DNA of 64,000 nucleotides, taken from Sphaerolaimus hirsutus (taxonomy: Eukaryota; Nematoda; Chromadorea; Monhysterida; Sphaerolaimidae). The notes beneath the pieces are model-generated. The model did not search any database. It saw only the letters and a list, made by a program, of their open reading frames with translations, and was not told the origin of the DNA. Each line of letters begins with the position of its first letter. The first letter of the stretch is position 1. Made by a program: the position numbers and the translations under genes. The stretch spans positions 26,042,794-26,106,793 of the forward strand of contig OZ038450.1 in assembly GCA_964036195.1 (NCBI GenBank), in the 5' to 3' direction. This document shows positions 48,413-60,017 of this stretch, piece after piece.

Positions 48413-48662
48413 GCGCCCTGTATCAATTGTCGATTTATATAGCACGTTGAACTTAAGAGTGCGTTTTGTTGCCTTGAATTGACTGAAAAATTCGAAAACT
48501 ATTTTCGAATTTTTGAATTTTCGAATTTTCGAATTTTTTGAAAAATAAATCGATTTTTAAGTGTTTTTTCTAGGGGCGAAATAAAAATTCGAAAATTCCG
48601 AAAAAATTCGAAAATTCGAAAATGTTTTCGAATTTTCGAATCTTTTTTTGCCATCGTTAACC

Positions 48663-49345
48663 CAGTGTGCGGTTATGGTTAGTGGTGTAAAAAGCGCCAG
48701 AAGTTTTTGCCCCAGGCGCCAATGGCACTACGGCGAAATGGCGCCAAGCGCCTATGGCGGAAAAACCGCCATATGGCGCTTTTGGCCTTGGCACCAGAGT
48801 TATGGCGCTTTTGGCTTTGGCACCAGAGTTATGGCGCTTTTGGCCTTGGCACCAGAGTTATGGTGCTTTTACATCACCTGTTGTGATGTGACAGATGTAT
48901 TTTATGTCATTTTTGTTCATTTACAATGGCCCCACGGACACTAGTTTACGTCCAATATTCCAGAAAATATAATACACCACCTTTGAAACGTATTTGAGTT
49001 TACCATAATAAGGAGTTTTTCAACTACAGTTGACGAAGATTGTAAATGGTTCATTCTGGTAAACTCAAATGTGTTTTTTACAGATTTATCAGTTTCAGAG
49101 ATTTGGGCTGTAGCTGTACACTAAATAGTGCAATGTGACTGCGCACACTAGTTTTCACACGAAATTTCGAAAACTCACAGATCACCTTAGAACGCATTTG
49201 AGTTTTCTACAATGAGGTGGCCGTCAACTACAGTTGACGGAGATTAAAAATGACCCATTGTGGAAAACTCAAACACGTTCAGATCTCAGTTATGGGTTTT
49301 CGAAATTTCGTGTGAAAACCAGTGTGCGCAGGGCCAATACGCTTT
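48663..49345. repeat. Two foldback units
   Basis: 48680-48880 starts TAGTGGTGTAAAAAGCGCC and ends GGTGCTTTTACATCACCTG, with TGGCGCTTTTGGC words. 48927-49340 has outer ends ATGGCCCCACGGACACTAGT and CAGTGTGCGCAGGGCCAAT, and an inner pair TTTTCACACGAAATTTCG with its complement. Confidence 0.65.
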
Positions 49346-49653
49346 AGTATTGTTTTTAGGGTAGGCTGATGCCTAGATGTATTTATTTAATGCATACCTA
49401 AATAACTTTTACATATTCAATTTCCACGTACGCAAATACATTTTTGTGTGCAAACAGAAATCCCAATGTTGTTTACTGCTAAATTAATTTTTCGCACACA
49501 ACATACACAGTAGCTACAAAAAGTATGTGATTCACATTGAATTTTTATTTTATTTTACTAACCAAAATTGACAAACTACCTGTACATTGTATTTAACACC
49601 AAACTTTGTACAAAATCACTCTACTCCACGTCTGATGCCAATTTATTTCCAAA

Positions 49654-52640
49654 ATGATATCAAAATCAATGTCATGTTTGCTTACTGCAATTCAGCTAAT
49701 TGCAGCATTGGCTATTTTTATAGCTGGTAGTATTCTTTTGGTTTACACTTATAAAACACCTGTTACTGAAGTTGACGATGATGGTGATTGGTGAGTTATT
49801 TTTTATTTTTTTTAAATACCGTATTTCTTCTAATAGAAAGGCATACCTCCAATAAAACGGCACCTCCAATAGAACGGCAGGTTTTGACACATTTTTGCAC
49901 TCACGAAAACTATAGAATGGCAGCCTCCAATTGAACGGAACCTCCAATAGAAAGGCAGGTAAAAAAGTAGACAAAAATATGATACAACGGCGCTCTTCTT
50001 AGAATATTTACGGTCGTGTATTATTCTGTAAAAAATAATGTGTCTTAAATAAGTAAAGTCATGTAATTACAAAATGCCATTTGAAATTTAAATCAATTTT
50101 GTAGCTATTTGTGATAAAACAACCTATACCCGGCAGACATCACACTTAGTATGGAAACCTACCATCACCCATCTGAATAATGAACCAAAAATTACACAGT
50201 TTTTCATCATAATATTTCGTTTTTACTATGGAATAATAAATTAAGAAATTTACCACAAGGTTTTATTCATTGGATTACTGTAGGACGCATATACTGATTT
50301 TGCGGTCGGCTAAGTATACCTATAAATAATGAATAATCACCACTTTAATTCAGTCAATCAACCATCGCAGGAGAATTGCCAACACGAGATTTTTATTCAG
50401 CAAAGTTTTAGAGAAAAGCAAACAGGGCTCTTGTGATCCCGAAGCACAAATAGAGCAGCAGAGAATCTCAGCGGATCATGGCTTTCATAATAATCCGTTA
50501 TCCATGACAAAGGAGCAATTGAAGGGCGCCATTTTGAGTGAGTGGCGTTTTAAACAGCGATATTTCGTGCAAAATTCGACAAGCAAACCAGTTGGCAGAC
50601 CCAAGCCCTATAAAGTGTAAAGTAAAGTGTCAAATGTAAAGTCAAATGCAGAGTAAAGTGTCAATCAAAACAAAAAAGAAAAGATTTTATTACTGAACTT
50701 TGCATGACAATTGACAGTTTACTTTGCATTTGACTTTACATTTGACACTTTACTTTGAATTTGACTTTACATTTGACACTTTACATTACACTTTACATGG
50801 CTTGGGGACTGCCCCCATGGGTCTTGAATTAAGAATCAAAAGTGTTGTGTAAGCGTCAAATGAAGCATTTGAATTGGTTGCTAACATTACGCTGCTCCAT
50901 GAAACTTGCAGTGTATAATGGCGCCAAGCGCACCACAGAACAATGGCACTGGGCGCCAGTGGTGCAATGGCGCTCTTCAAAAACGTCTTCCCAATGCCTC
51001 CCGAAACTTCCCAATGCTTGTCAGAATTTAGTAAAACGCGATCCCGTATAATTCCCTGCCGCACTGTAATTACAAGCGATGGAAAAGGGGACCTGGGGCG
51101 AGTTCCGCAAGTGGAAAAGTTAAGAGTTAAAATTTAAGAGTTGAGTGAAATGACAAATGACAAGTTATGAGTAAAGTTAAGAGTTAAGAGTTGAGTAAAA
51201 CGACAAATGATTTTACTCAACTCTTAACTTTTAACTTTACTCTTAACTTATCATTTATCATTTTACTCAACTCTCAAGTTTTAACTCTTAACTTTTCCAC
51301 TTGCGGAACCGGCACCAGGTTCCAATATCGGACCCTGTAAAATGTCAAATGTCATGCAAAGTTTCAAAAGTCAAGTAAAATGCCCTGCAAAATGGTAACC
51401 GAGTTGCCATTTTGCAGGGCATTTTACGTGACTTTTGGCACTTTGCATGACATTTGACACTTCACAGGGCATTTTACAGAATCTGGGACTGCCCCCAAGT
51501 GCTTGGCACCGGCACCAGTACCGGTGCCGGTGCGTTGCCATTGCAATTTGCCGAGGTGCCCCTCATGTTCTTCCGAATGACACCAGTGTTGTTGTTGTGG
51601 CGGTGCGGTGCAGTACTTTTTAACCGGTCCCCAAGGTGCAATTTTTGTGGATTGGCGCCGGTGTCGGTGCGGTGCTATTTTCCGGTGCCTCTTCCTCCAC
51701 TAATACACAACGACCCTAATACAGATCTCATCACACCGGAAGTGAGTAAATACAGACACGGGATCATCTCTGACATGTGCGACACGTTGAACAGGGTTGA
51801 CAAGAACTTGGACAAGGTCCTGCATAGGGTTGCTAGAGTTGCTGGGGTTGTCACTGGGATTATTGTGATTTACCTGGCACTCGCTGCGGCTGTTATAGCT
51901 GTTCTGGGTCTGATTGGTGCTATTTGGGAGAAAGCCTGGTTGGTGACAAAATGGTCGTAAGTTTTTTCTCAGGATTACACACGGGGGTCAAACGAGGGGG
52001 GGGGGTATTTCGAGGGGGGGTTATTATCTCGCCAGAATTATTTTGAACTCCCAGTACTAATCCGTCGTTGTTAACGTACGCTGAGGGAGAAAAATGCAAC
52101 GATAACTGACATGTATGAACGTCCGTAGACTTTCGAGACTTTTGGGTATTTCTAGGGAGGGGGGGCGTTATAAGTTCATAGTGGTCATTTTGAGGGGGGG
52201 GGGGTATTTCGAGGGGGGTATTTTGAGGAAATAAGGTAATGAAAGAAACACCAACCCAGGCTGCTCTGGGCACATGGCGCGGGCGCCATCTGCGAGGGCT
52301 TCCTGTGCGTGACCCTGTCGCCCCTGCCCGCCGCCATCGGCATCGTGCTCAAGGTGTCCATCGAGGACGCCGCCCACGACGAGGTCGTCCAGGTGCCACT
52401 CCCGGACCTTGTAGATGTCCTGGAAGATGGAAAATGTCGTGTGAAGTGGGAAAGTCATGGAAAATGCCGTGGAAGATGGCAAACACGTTTTGACACTTTG
52501 CATGACATTTGACATTTTTCAAGGTATTTTACAGGGTTTGGGACTGCCCCCAGCCCGTGCTCAGAGTGTCGCTGGCCATATCTCTGTTGATGATTATCAT
52601 TGCTGTGGCACTGGTGAGCTGTTTTCTATTTTGGATTTGA
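49654..52640 (+). CDS. Multi-pass membrane protein, 257 aa, 5 exons, unknown family
   Basis: Exons 49654-49790, 50371-50537, 51725-51956, 52260-52410 and 52554-52640 add up to 258 codons, with phase agreement at all four joins. Donors include strong GTGAGT and GTAAGT. Exon 1 has an N-terminal span (LIAALAIFIAGSILLVYTY) followed by an acidic EVDDDGD turn. Exon 2 is hydrophilic. Exon 3 has a second span (VVTGIIVIYLALAAAVIAVL) and exon 4 a hydrophobic stretch ending AIGIVLKVSI. Exon 5 is a last span (SLAISLLMIIIAVALVSCF) with the stop just after it. Intron 2 (1187 nt) and intron 3 are full of elements; intron 4 ends in the terminus of a CAGTCCCAAGCC-family element. Exon 4 is strikingly GC-rich. 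A transporter, channel or small viral-type membrane protein are all possible; no motif decides. Confidence 0.6.
50592..50818. mobile_element. CAGTCCCAAGCC-family element in intron 2
   Basis: Left end GGCAGACCCAAGCCCTATAA and right end GGCTTGGGGACTGCCCCCA enclose mirrored AAAGTGTCAAATGTAAAG words. Confidence 0.7.
51075..51310. repeat. AAGTTAAGAGTTAA foldback
   Basis: GATGGAAAAGGGGACCTGGG begins a unit whose centre mirrors GTTAAGAGTTAAGAGTTGAG words. It ends CTTTTCCACTTGCGGAACC, complementary to GTTCCGCAAGTGGAAAAG at 51100. Confidence 0.65.
51330..51494. mobile_element. CAGTCCCAAGCC-family element copy
   Basis: ACCCTGTAAAATGTCAAATG to GGGACTGCCCCCA with CATGACATTTGACACTT words. It lies in intron 2 of the membrane-protein gene, next to a GGTGCC array at 51495-51710. 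Confidence 0.6.
51970..52237. mobile_element. TACCGTATTTCC-family partial copy in intron 3
   Basis: Starts inside the family at GGGGTCAAACGAGG, has CCCAGTACTAATCCGTCG, and ends GAGGAAATAAGGTA. Confidence 0.6.
52411..52553. mobile_element. Introner-like element forming intron 4
   Basis: The 143-nt intron is occupied at its 3' side by the CAGTCCCAAGCC-family end (CATGACATTTGACATTTTTC, then GGGTTTGGGACTGCCCCCAG), and the final AG is the acceptor. The left end is diverged. The donor is GTAGAT at 52411 or GTCCTG at 52417; both keep phase 0. Confidence 0.6.
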
Positions 52641-52659
52641 AGAGGTGACGAGGTGTGAT

Positions 52660-53873
52660 TAGCATTGAAAAAATCTCTGGGAGATTTATATTTAAAAAAT
52701 CTCAGAAAATCTCAGAAAATATAAGATTTTCTGAGATTTATATTTTTTCCATGATTTTCCAGAGAGATTTAATTATATTTTCTTCTGATTGAGAAAATCT
52801 CTCGAGAAAATCTCTCGATATTGAACCATTTTCACCTTCAAATTCACTAGTTCATGTGCTTTTTTGCCAATTTTCATCTATTTTTACTACCATATTATCT
52901 CGAAATACTCCCATGGGGGTATATGATTTGCCAGCAAAAGTTGAGGGGGGTTGATTCGAGGGATGGGGTTAATTCAAGGGGTGATAATTCAACATACTAC
53001 AGTAAATATTTGCTTATATATCCATGTTTGGCTGTTTTCCCCCTATTTGTAGTGTTTCCTCCCCTTTTTCTGTTCTATGGCATGAAAGAGCCAATAAAAA
53101 GTCTATCCAAAATACAATTTCTGTACTAAAGTACTTTCAAACAAAAGACACATTAGAGTTAAAGTCTTTCAAACAAAAGACACACATTATTATACACAAA
53201 AGAGAGTACTGGTAATTTTTCAGAGGAAATTTAGATGTATTTACTTAGTACTCAAGTAAAATTTATATGTATTTTTGTGAAAATATGTTTTAACCCCTCC
53301 TGAACCATACTGAACCCCTGTGCCTGCAGTCCAATAACGACCCAGTACTCAAACGTATGGGGGCTGTACCGGAGGTCTACAACTAACTAACCTATTTGAA
53401 CAACTGAAGAGTTGGCAGCATGCTTTGGAAATATAGTTACCAAATTTTGGTGAAAAGGTCGTCTGATAAATTCTGTGGGGATCGTCACACGTGAAAGCAA
53501 TGTATTCTTCTACGAGGAAAATGTACCCAAATCATGTTTTTGTTCATTATTCAGATACTATATGGTAGTACAAAATGCTGTCAGTAGACAATATGCTGAT
53601 ATCATTTGGGAAATTGTGATTGAAAAGGTTTAACAACACATAATGTGCTTAATATCTACTCTCAACGGTTCAAACACCTTGGAATATCGATTAAATCATA
53701 CTTTAAGTTGAGAGATTTTATGAGATTTTTTTGAACTGCAAGAGATTTTCTCAGAGATTTAATTATATTTTCGAAAATGACCCAAGAGATTTAATTATAT
53801 TTTTTTCTTGAGAGATTTTCTGAGATAATATTTAATTATATTTTCTCAAAATCGGTCGTTTTTTTCAATGCTA
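52660..53873. mobile_element. hAT-like element, AGAGATTTAATTATA-array family, TSD GGTGTGAT
   Basis: TAGCATTGAAAAAATCTC to TTTTTTTCAATGCTA, 1214 bp, between GGTGTGAT at 52652-52659 and 53874-53881. Subterminal words are GAGATTTATATTTT and AGAGATTTAATTATATTTT. It sits 19 bases after the stop of the membrane-protein gene, so it may lie in the 3' UTR. A TACCGTATTTCC-type remnant is nested near 52890-52995. Confidence 0.8.
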
Positions 53874-53881
53874 GGTGTGAT

Positions 53882-54241
53882 GTGAAGTGAACGAACACTT
53901 GGTGGTCACAAAAAACTAACAGCCAACAAAAATTCGAAAATGTTTTCGGAGTTGGAAACGTGTGGCGGACCGCTAAACTCTAAAATTCAAAATCGTCCAG
54001 GAAATTTCTAAAACGCAATAATATAGGTAGTGAAAAAATTGAAAGTATGAAAAATAGGTAAATTTTAGCGAAATTCGGAAATTCGTAAACTAAATTCGAA
54101 TACTATTTTTGAAAATTTGAAAAGTTCGAAAATTCGATGGGTCATTTTAGATAAAACACTTGAAAATTTGAACACTTTTGAAACAGATTTTAAAGATTTG
54201 AATTTTTCCAGATAGTTAGCTATCGTTACAGTGGGGTTTCA
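53882..54241. repeat. TTCGAAAATTCG-word sequence
   Basis: Scattered AAATTCGAAAAT-type words and a CTATCGTTAC end near 54225, resembling a diverged TAACGATGGCAAA-family copy. No coding. Confidence 0.4.
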
Positions 54242-54508
54242 ATGACAGTAAAATTGCCAGTAAATAAATTTCCACTTGCAGTATGTCAATTTAAAACAAA
54301 AACTACCAAGTACCCTGATGATCAAGTTAAGAGGGGGGCAACTTTATACACTCCAAACCTTACCCCCCTTTCACAGCTGATCAGTGCTGGCGCCTGTCTG
54401 CACTTTGCAATGCATTTGGTCACAGCGCCACCGCACAATCAAACGGGTTTGAGTCGGCAAGAAATGACTCCATTGGTGTTCAAAAGAGATGATGTGAAGA
54501 ATCAATGA
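54242..54508 (+). CDS. Small hypothetical ORF or terminal exon
   Basis: An 88-codon frame from ATG at 54242 reads MTVKLPVNKFPLAVCQF and ends KRDDVKNQ. Composition is protein-like, with a central hydrophobic patch and a polar tail. It could be a free-standing small gene or the last exon of an upstream one, since CAATGACAG at 54240 also looks like an acceptor. No family recognised. Confidence 0.3.
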   Translation: MTVKLPVNKFPLAVCQFKTKTTKYPDDQVKRGATLYTPNLTPLSQLISAGACLHFAMHLVTAPPHNQTGLSRQEMTPLVFKRDDVKNQ

Positions 54509-56400
54509 TTTTTTTTGGATGTGGATTTGATGTGAATTTGTGAATTGATGACACTTTTTGCGGTGTTTTGAATCGACATTTGAAAGTTGCTCAGCGGTCA
54601 ACTGTAAAATCCATTTTCAAGATGTGCTAATTTATGACAATACGAATTTTTTACGCCCATCAAGAAACTGATGTATCGTCTTCCCCGGTAACTCAATGAA
54701 TTTATGTAGGTACAGAAAAGGGATCTTTCGGTTGACAATTTGCTCAACTGTCAACTACATGTGTGGCCACTGGTACAATTGTGAGTAAAAGTGAGTGTCC
54801 AAAAATTTTTAAATTCTAAAAATTTCTAACGTAAATGTGTATATCGGTCATCTAGTGAATTTATGTAGAGGGTTGTTTACACTTCCGAGCTTACAGTAAT
54901 CAAAACATTTCAGTTCTACTTCGACGTTGGGCGATTCGGTGGGCGAACGTGGCGTTGACGTTTTTGGCGACGTTGCTGCGCTACACTGGCAACGCAACAT
55001 ATATTTCCGTTTTTCCGGTGCCCCATTGTGTTTTGTGTGTCCATTTGGCCGAGGAAAGGATTGGAGGTATTGAGGATCTGACACAAAGTTGACGCTGTGA
55101 TGTGAATAGGTGTTTTTATAATTTTTTATTTTACTAGAAAGTATTGATTTTAGAGTAAAAGAGTGTGACAAGTGAGATGGCAATAAATTTTGTGGCAAGT
55201 TGATTAAAAGAATAATTTTTACCTGCAGTTTAGATTGCATATTAAAGTTTGATTGTTTTTCCTCTAAGTAAACAAGAGTGACACTGTTGTTACGTGTCAT
55301 ATTGCGTGAATGGTCAGTGATGACTGAGGACACATAGGTTGATATTTGACTTTAACTTTCGCTGCAATTTTTGGGAATGAAAGCTGTGGCTATTGGTCTA
55401 GTATGCACTGTACATTTCTGCATTTCCGTTTGAAAGACAAAAGTTGATTTTCAAGCGATTTTACAAAAGTACACTGGAATATAGTGGTGCGGTGATGATT
55501 GGTGTTGAGATGAGAGGTAATTAAAAGAATTGAGTCTAACTTGACAAACATGATTTCATGTTTAAATGCCTACTCCCTTGGCTTGCTGTGAGAGCAGCCC
55601 AGTCCGCCGATCTCATCGAAACAAGCACCCATACAGTGACAAGTGTACTGAATTTTTCTATTAGATTGAGCAGTTCGGTTATTTCGGGGTGTGGTGTTTG
55701 TGCAGTGCGTATGGGACCAAAAGTCATGGTTAACTAATTACAATTCTGGTAGCAGAATGAGTGGTGTAGCAGCGAAAGTGGTCGTTTTCTAGAAATAAGT
55801 GTCTTCGGTGATTAGTGGCTGTTGCGTTTCGGCATGTGGCAGTGGATTCACTTAAGTAGTTTGTTCAGTTTCAACTTTCTAAAGTCATGCGATCTAAACA
55901 TGCATTTAAGTTCTAAAAAGACTAAAATTGTCAAAGTTTTTGGTTGCCAATCATTTGCATTCGTATTTTGCATCATACCGATTTCACATTTATTTCAACT
56001 TTAGGTTTGGTAGGGAATAGGTAAAACTCGACTATGTTCATTTTTATCTGATTTTTCTTAGTTTTGCAACTTCGCTATTTTTTATCTACCTAATCCTAAA
56101 TCGTTTTTGAGTATTTCCTTTTCCTAAACTGATAGCTTGGCATTTGGATATTTAGGAATTTACGCAAATTTCGTGATTGATCTTTAGTATACAAAGAGAT
56201 GAAATAATAAGCCGCTTAGTTTTTTTCTGTTTTTTCCCAAATATTTTGATAAGTGTAAAGGTGATTTGACCTGAGTATGTAGTTATCAATTTGGTGGAAT
56301 TTCCGTTCAGCGTCTTTAAAACGGTACCGTAATTCTGTTTTTCCTTGACAGTCAGTGTGAAAGTTAATTCCGTTCGTCTTACCGGTATCCTAATTTCATC
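54509..56400. other. Unique-looking non-repetitive stretch, no confident gene
   Basis: This is one of the few long stretches without recognisable elements. A 161-codon minus-strand frame (54848-55333) has a Pro/Ser-rich end (STPRSPTESPNVEVE) but no clear start or splice context, so I do not call it. It may hold promoters or 5' UTR for the small membrane ORFs at 56401 onward. Confidence 0.4.
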
Positions 56401-56607
56401 ATGGATTATCCTCCTTACGACATTTTGTCATTGTGCATTAATAATATGTGCGCGTCTTACGTTTTGGATATCAACGTTGTGTTCGTTTACTATACGCTGT
56501 TTTTGCTAATGGGATTATTGTTCGCTTGTCTATTCGTTTCGCTTATCGCCGTGTGTTTCCCCGTTCGTGGTGGTGGTTTTGGATTTTCAGTAGAGTTCGC
56601 TGAATAA
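56401..56607 (+). CDS. Small membrane protein, 68 aa
   Basis: ATG at 56401 follows TAATTTCATC. The frame reads MDYPPYDILSLCINNM, then one long hydrophobic span (VFVYYTLFLLMGLLFACLFV) and a Gly-rich tail, ending EFAE. A PPY sequence near the N-terminus is noteworthy, as such motifs can bind WW domains. The flanks are not repetitive. A splice into the downstream ORF at 56811 (acceptor TTTTAG at 56803-56808) is possible. Function unknown. Confidence 0.4.
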   Translation: MDYPPYDILSLCINNMCASYVLDINVVFVYYTLFLLMGLLFACLFVSLIAVCFPVRGGGFGFSVEFAE

Positions 56608-56810
56608 TTTTTGAATCGCCCGCCATTTTTTTCGCGCTAAAACTTGTTTTTACAGTATCTCTTGTGTTTTTCCTTTTTTCTCCATTCTTCTTGCATTCGT
56701 TCATTTTTCTATTTTCGTTCCCATCCATTTTTTGTGTGTGTGAATTCTTTGTGTTGTTGTGTGCCTTGATCGACATATCCTGTAAACCGACGCCGTGAAT
56801 AATTTTAGGT

Positions 56811-56936
56811 ATGCCCATTTTCAAATTCCGCATGTCCATCAAATCGGCTGTAAGCATGCTTCTCGTGGTATGTGGAAGTGCTGTCTGGACTTGGCTTATG
56901 TTGTTGCGTATAAAAGCATACCGTAATTTAGAGTAG
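56811..56936 (+). CDS. Very small membrane ORF, 41 aa
   Basis: ATG at 56811 gives MPIFKFRMSIKSAVSMLL with a hydrophobic span (AVSMLLVVCGSAVWTWLMLL) and a basic end RIKAYRNLE. It is preceded directly by an AG acceptor-like TTTTAGGT, so it may be a second exon of the 56401 gene. It is below the usual ORF cut-off, and support is composition and membrane topology only. Confidence 0.3.
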   Translation: MPIFKFRMSIKSAVSMLLVVCGSAVWTWLMLLRIKAYRNLE

Positions 56937-57404
56937 GGGTCGATTCAGTTGAATTGCTTCGGTTTTATTTTCTTGGAGTATTTTCGAAGGTTTTGTGCCG
57001 CTGGTTAGAAACTCGCTCTCAGTTTGTTCCCTGTGTTCTACTTGAATGTGTGAATTCTGAGTCTAAAAATCGCCTAAAATAAAAACTCTTCTAAAAAAAC
57101 TTCGGACCCCTTGGTGTAAATTAGACATTCAACTAATTTCTAGTGCGTTGATAAAAACGCCATTCGCTAAATGCTAACATAATTGACGTAGCGTACACCT
57201 GTGAATTCACTCTGGTGGATTCACCATTGTGCGTTGCAAATTAAATCGGTAGTCGTTTTTCCGTTGCTCTACTTTGACGCTGATCCAACGAGTAGGTGTG
57301 AGATCGGTAAAACTTGGCAGTGTGCCACAGTGAAATTTGGTTGAGTTAAAAGTAGTTGGGTGAAAATTCATGACACAATCAAGTCATTCTTAAGATCGTG
57401 TCCT

Positions 57405-57548
57405 GGGGCCAGTCCCTAGCAGTTTAATGTGTCAAATGTAATCTGAAATGTCAATTAAAGCCAAAACAAACAAAGACTTTGTTAATAATTGACAAATTTG
57501 CATTTGACACTTGACTTCACATTTTACAGGGCTTGGGACTGGCTCTAG
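57405..57548. mobile_element. CAGTCCCAAGCC-family element
   Basis: CTGGGGCCAGTCCCTAGCAG to GGGCTTGGGACTGGCTCTAG, about 144 bp, with mirrored AATGTGTCAAATGT words and a short core. Confidence 0.7.
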
Positions 57549-58200
57549 TTGCATTGTTGTAGATAATCTGGCCTTAAAATATCGAACTGCCCTCACTATC
57601 TTGCACTGATGTTTAATTGCAGTGGTTCTTGTATAATGTCACAATTCAGCCAGATATATTTACCATAAATCCTCAAATAGTTTCCAGTTTTTCATTTTGT
57701 CATCACATGCTATATCTTAAAGAACCACATACCTATACATGCTTGCTCTATGAATGAGGAGAGAAAGTAGTTGATTGAATGTACACAAACAATAAGGTAT
57801 CGTGAAAACTGCAATTAGTTTGAAATATTTGGATGGATCTATGTATCAATATTTGATGTTTTTCGCACATTTGACACATGCACAACAATGCTCATATCGT
57901 ACCATAAAATTTCTAGACATGGCTTTCTACATTCACCAGAAACATTGCCTCACCTAAGCCATAAAGCTGATAAATGTAATCAGCGTATCACGTTGTACAC
58001 AAATATCGCATATTTACCACCTCAATAGAAGCAAAAAATCTGCACTAGAAACCTTCTAATGCGCAGGAAATTGGAACAAGCTCAAAAGTCAGACAAATAC
58101 TCAACTGGGGACGTGTTCAAAGGTTTATGGCACTTCTAAAAATGCTAACTGGAACATATTTACAAATGAATTATTCATAACATTAAGATGATCACCCTCA
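57549..58200. other. Intergenic, nothing recognised
   Basis: No repeat family, no supported ORF and no RNA gene seen. It is the 3' flank of the minus-strand kelch gene. Confidence 0.4.
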
Positions 58201-59985
58201 TCAAGGCTTTAATGCTCGCACAAATGAATTCTTTAAGAATCCTTGCATATCCACTGAAATTTCCACTGTTTTCCAAACATCATTGATTGGGTCATAGATG
58301 TGCGACGTGTTCAGTTGAGCTGCCCCACCAATTGTGTGCAGCTGCCCTAAATCAAAATATCCTGTCCTGTCATAGTTTTGCCAAAGTTTCATGCACACAA
58401 ATATCATGTAAACGTTTGTATACGGTATTAGGTATTTGTGATAAAACGTTTTGTGTTTACGTACCTTGAAATCCCACGATGTCAACCGGCCAAGTATCAG
58501 TCACCGTAGGCATAGTTGTTGTTGCAGTCCAGGTCATTGCATTTGCATCATATCTGCAATTAAATACATAGGCAACCATATTTCTTCTAATAGAGGCACC
58601 TCCAATGCGACAGCAGGTAGAAATCATGTTGGCAGTGTGCCAAAACAAAATAATAATCAAAAATGAATAGTGAGAACGTTCAAAGCAGACCATAAATACA
58701 TAAACCTAAATACATAAACCATAAAAGCATTTATGTATGAAACATGTGTATTAGGGTTGGGACGATATGACTTTTCGATATCGATATTCGATATTCGATA
58801 TTTTTTTCTGAAACTCGATATTCGATATCGATACGATATGGACCCTCGATATCTATATTCGATATTCGATATTGAAAAATGCTCGATATTCGATATAGAT
58901 ATTTTCAATATTTCGATATTTTGCTTTTGGTATAGCAGGGCATATCTCATTTAGCATACTGCATTTCCATTTGATCACAAACCCAACTGATCATCTCTAC
59001 TGAAAAGTAGATGATACAAATTTAAAGGGCACACAATGATCAAAATGAGAAAATGATTTAAAAATGTGACAGATGTGGTAAGGAAAAGGTGCCAGCCCCA
59101 TTTATAGGTGCCATGCCATGATGCCATTGATATTTCCATGGTGTAAGTAGCTATTAAACATACATATACTCTTCTGTGAACATCTGAGAGAGCATTTGCA
59201 CAAGATTTGATGCTGCCGCAAGTGCTGAAACAAAAAATACCAGCCATGTGAGAACAAAGTGCGCGCAAAATTTGTTAAAATTGCTTATGAAATCGCATTC
59301 TAATAGTGCCATTCCTGGCTTATTTGAAGTCAGGCCCAGGGAGTATAGAATATCGAAAATATCTAAAAAATGGTCAATATTCGATATCGATATTCGATAT
59401 TTTTTCAAAATTTGCGATATCGATATTCAATATTCGATATGAAAAATCGTCGATATCCGATATTCGATATTCGATACGATATATCGTCCCAACCCTAATA
59501 TGTATGTAAATGCAAAATTTACATACTCATAAATTTGGCCAGTGTACATGAGTGCATAAATTTTATCATTTAATGTTGTTGCCTTAACTCTAGATCCCAA
59601 TGGCAGATCTGTTTCTTGTATCCACGTAGTGAGATACTTGTCCACTGACCAAACTGCATTTGTCTGAAATTGTGAAAAAAAGTATGTCTATAGAACAACC
59701 CTATCAAGTGATGTATTTTTTTGTGTAAAAGCTTTCATTTCTTCATTCTAACATAACATGTAAAAATAATCTGTGATATGTTAGTGTAATGTATAATATA
59801 CAATGGGCTTTCAAATATTCCAGTGTGAAACACCACTCTCACTGCATTTAACTTCTATTGTGGCTTTATGTAAGAACTATTCCATGCCCACCTAAGGCAA
59901 AATAATGAGTTGACAGGAAAATGGGTTTTTGGCACAGAAGTCAAGTGACCACTTATGGGTCCACAGCCTTTGTATGACTACATTT

Positions 59986-60017
<32 letters not shown>

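Larger units (their letters stand above)
46551..48662. mobile_element. Composite element with TAACGATGGCAAA termini and nested insertions
   Basis: TAACGATGGCAAACAGG at 46551 faces TTTGCCATCGTTA ending near 48662. Both ends have TTTTCGAATTTTCGAA words. Two complete younger elements lie inside it (46995-47398 and 47492-48412). No matching TSD was found at its ends. Confidence 0.6.

Noticed and set aside
54848..55333. 161-codon minus-strand ORF
   Set aside because: No convincing start, splice sites or domain; composition is ambiguous.
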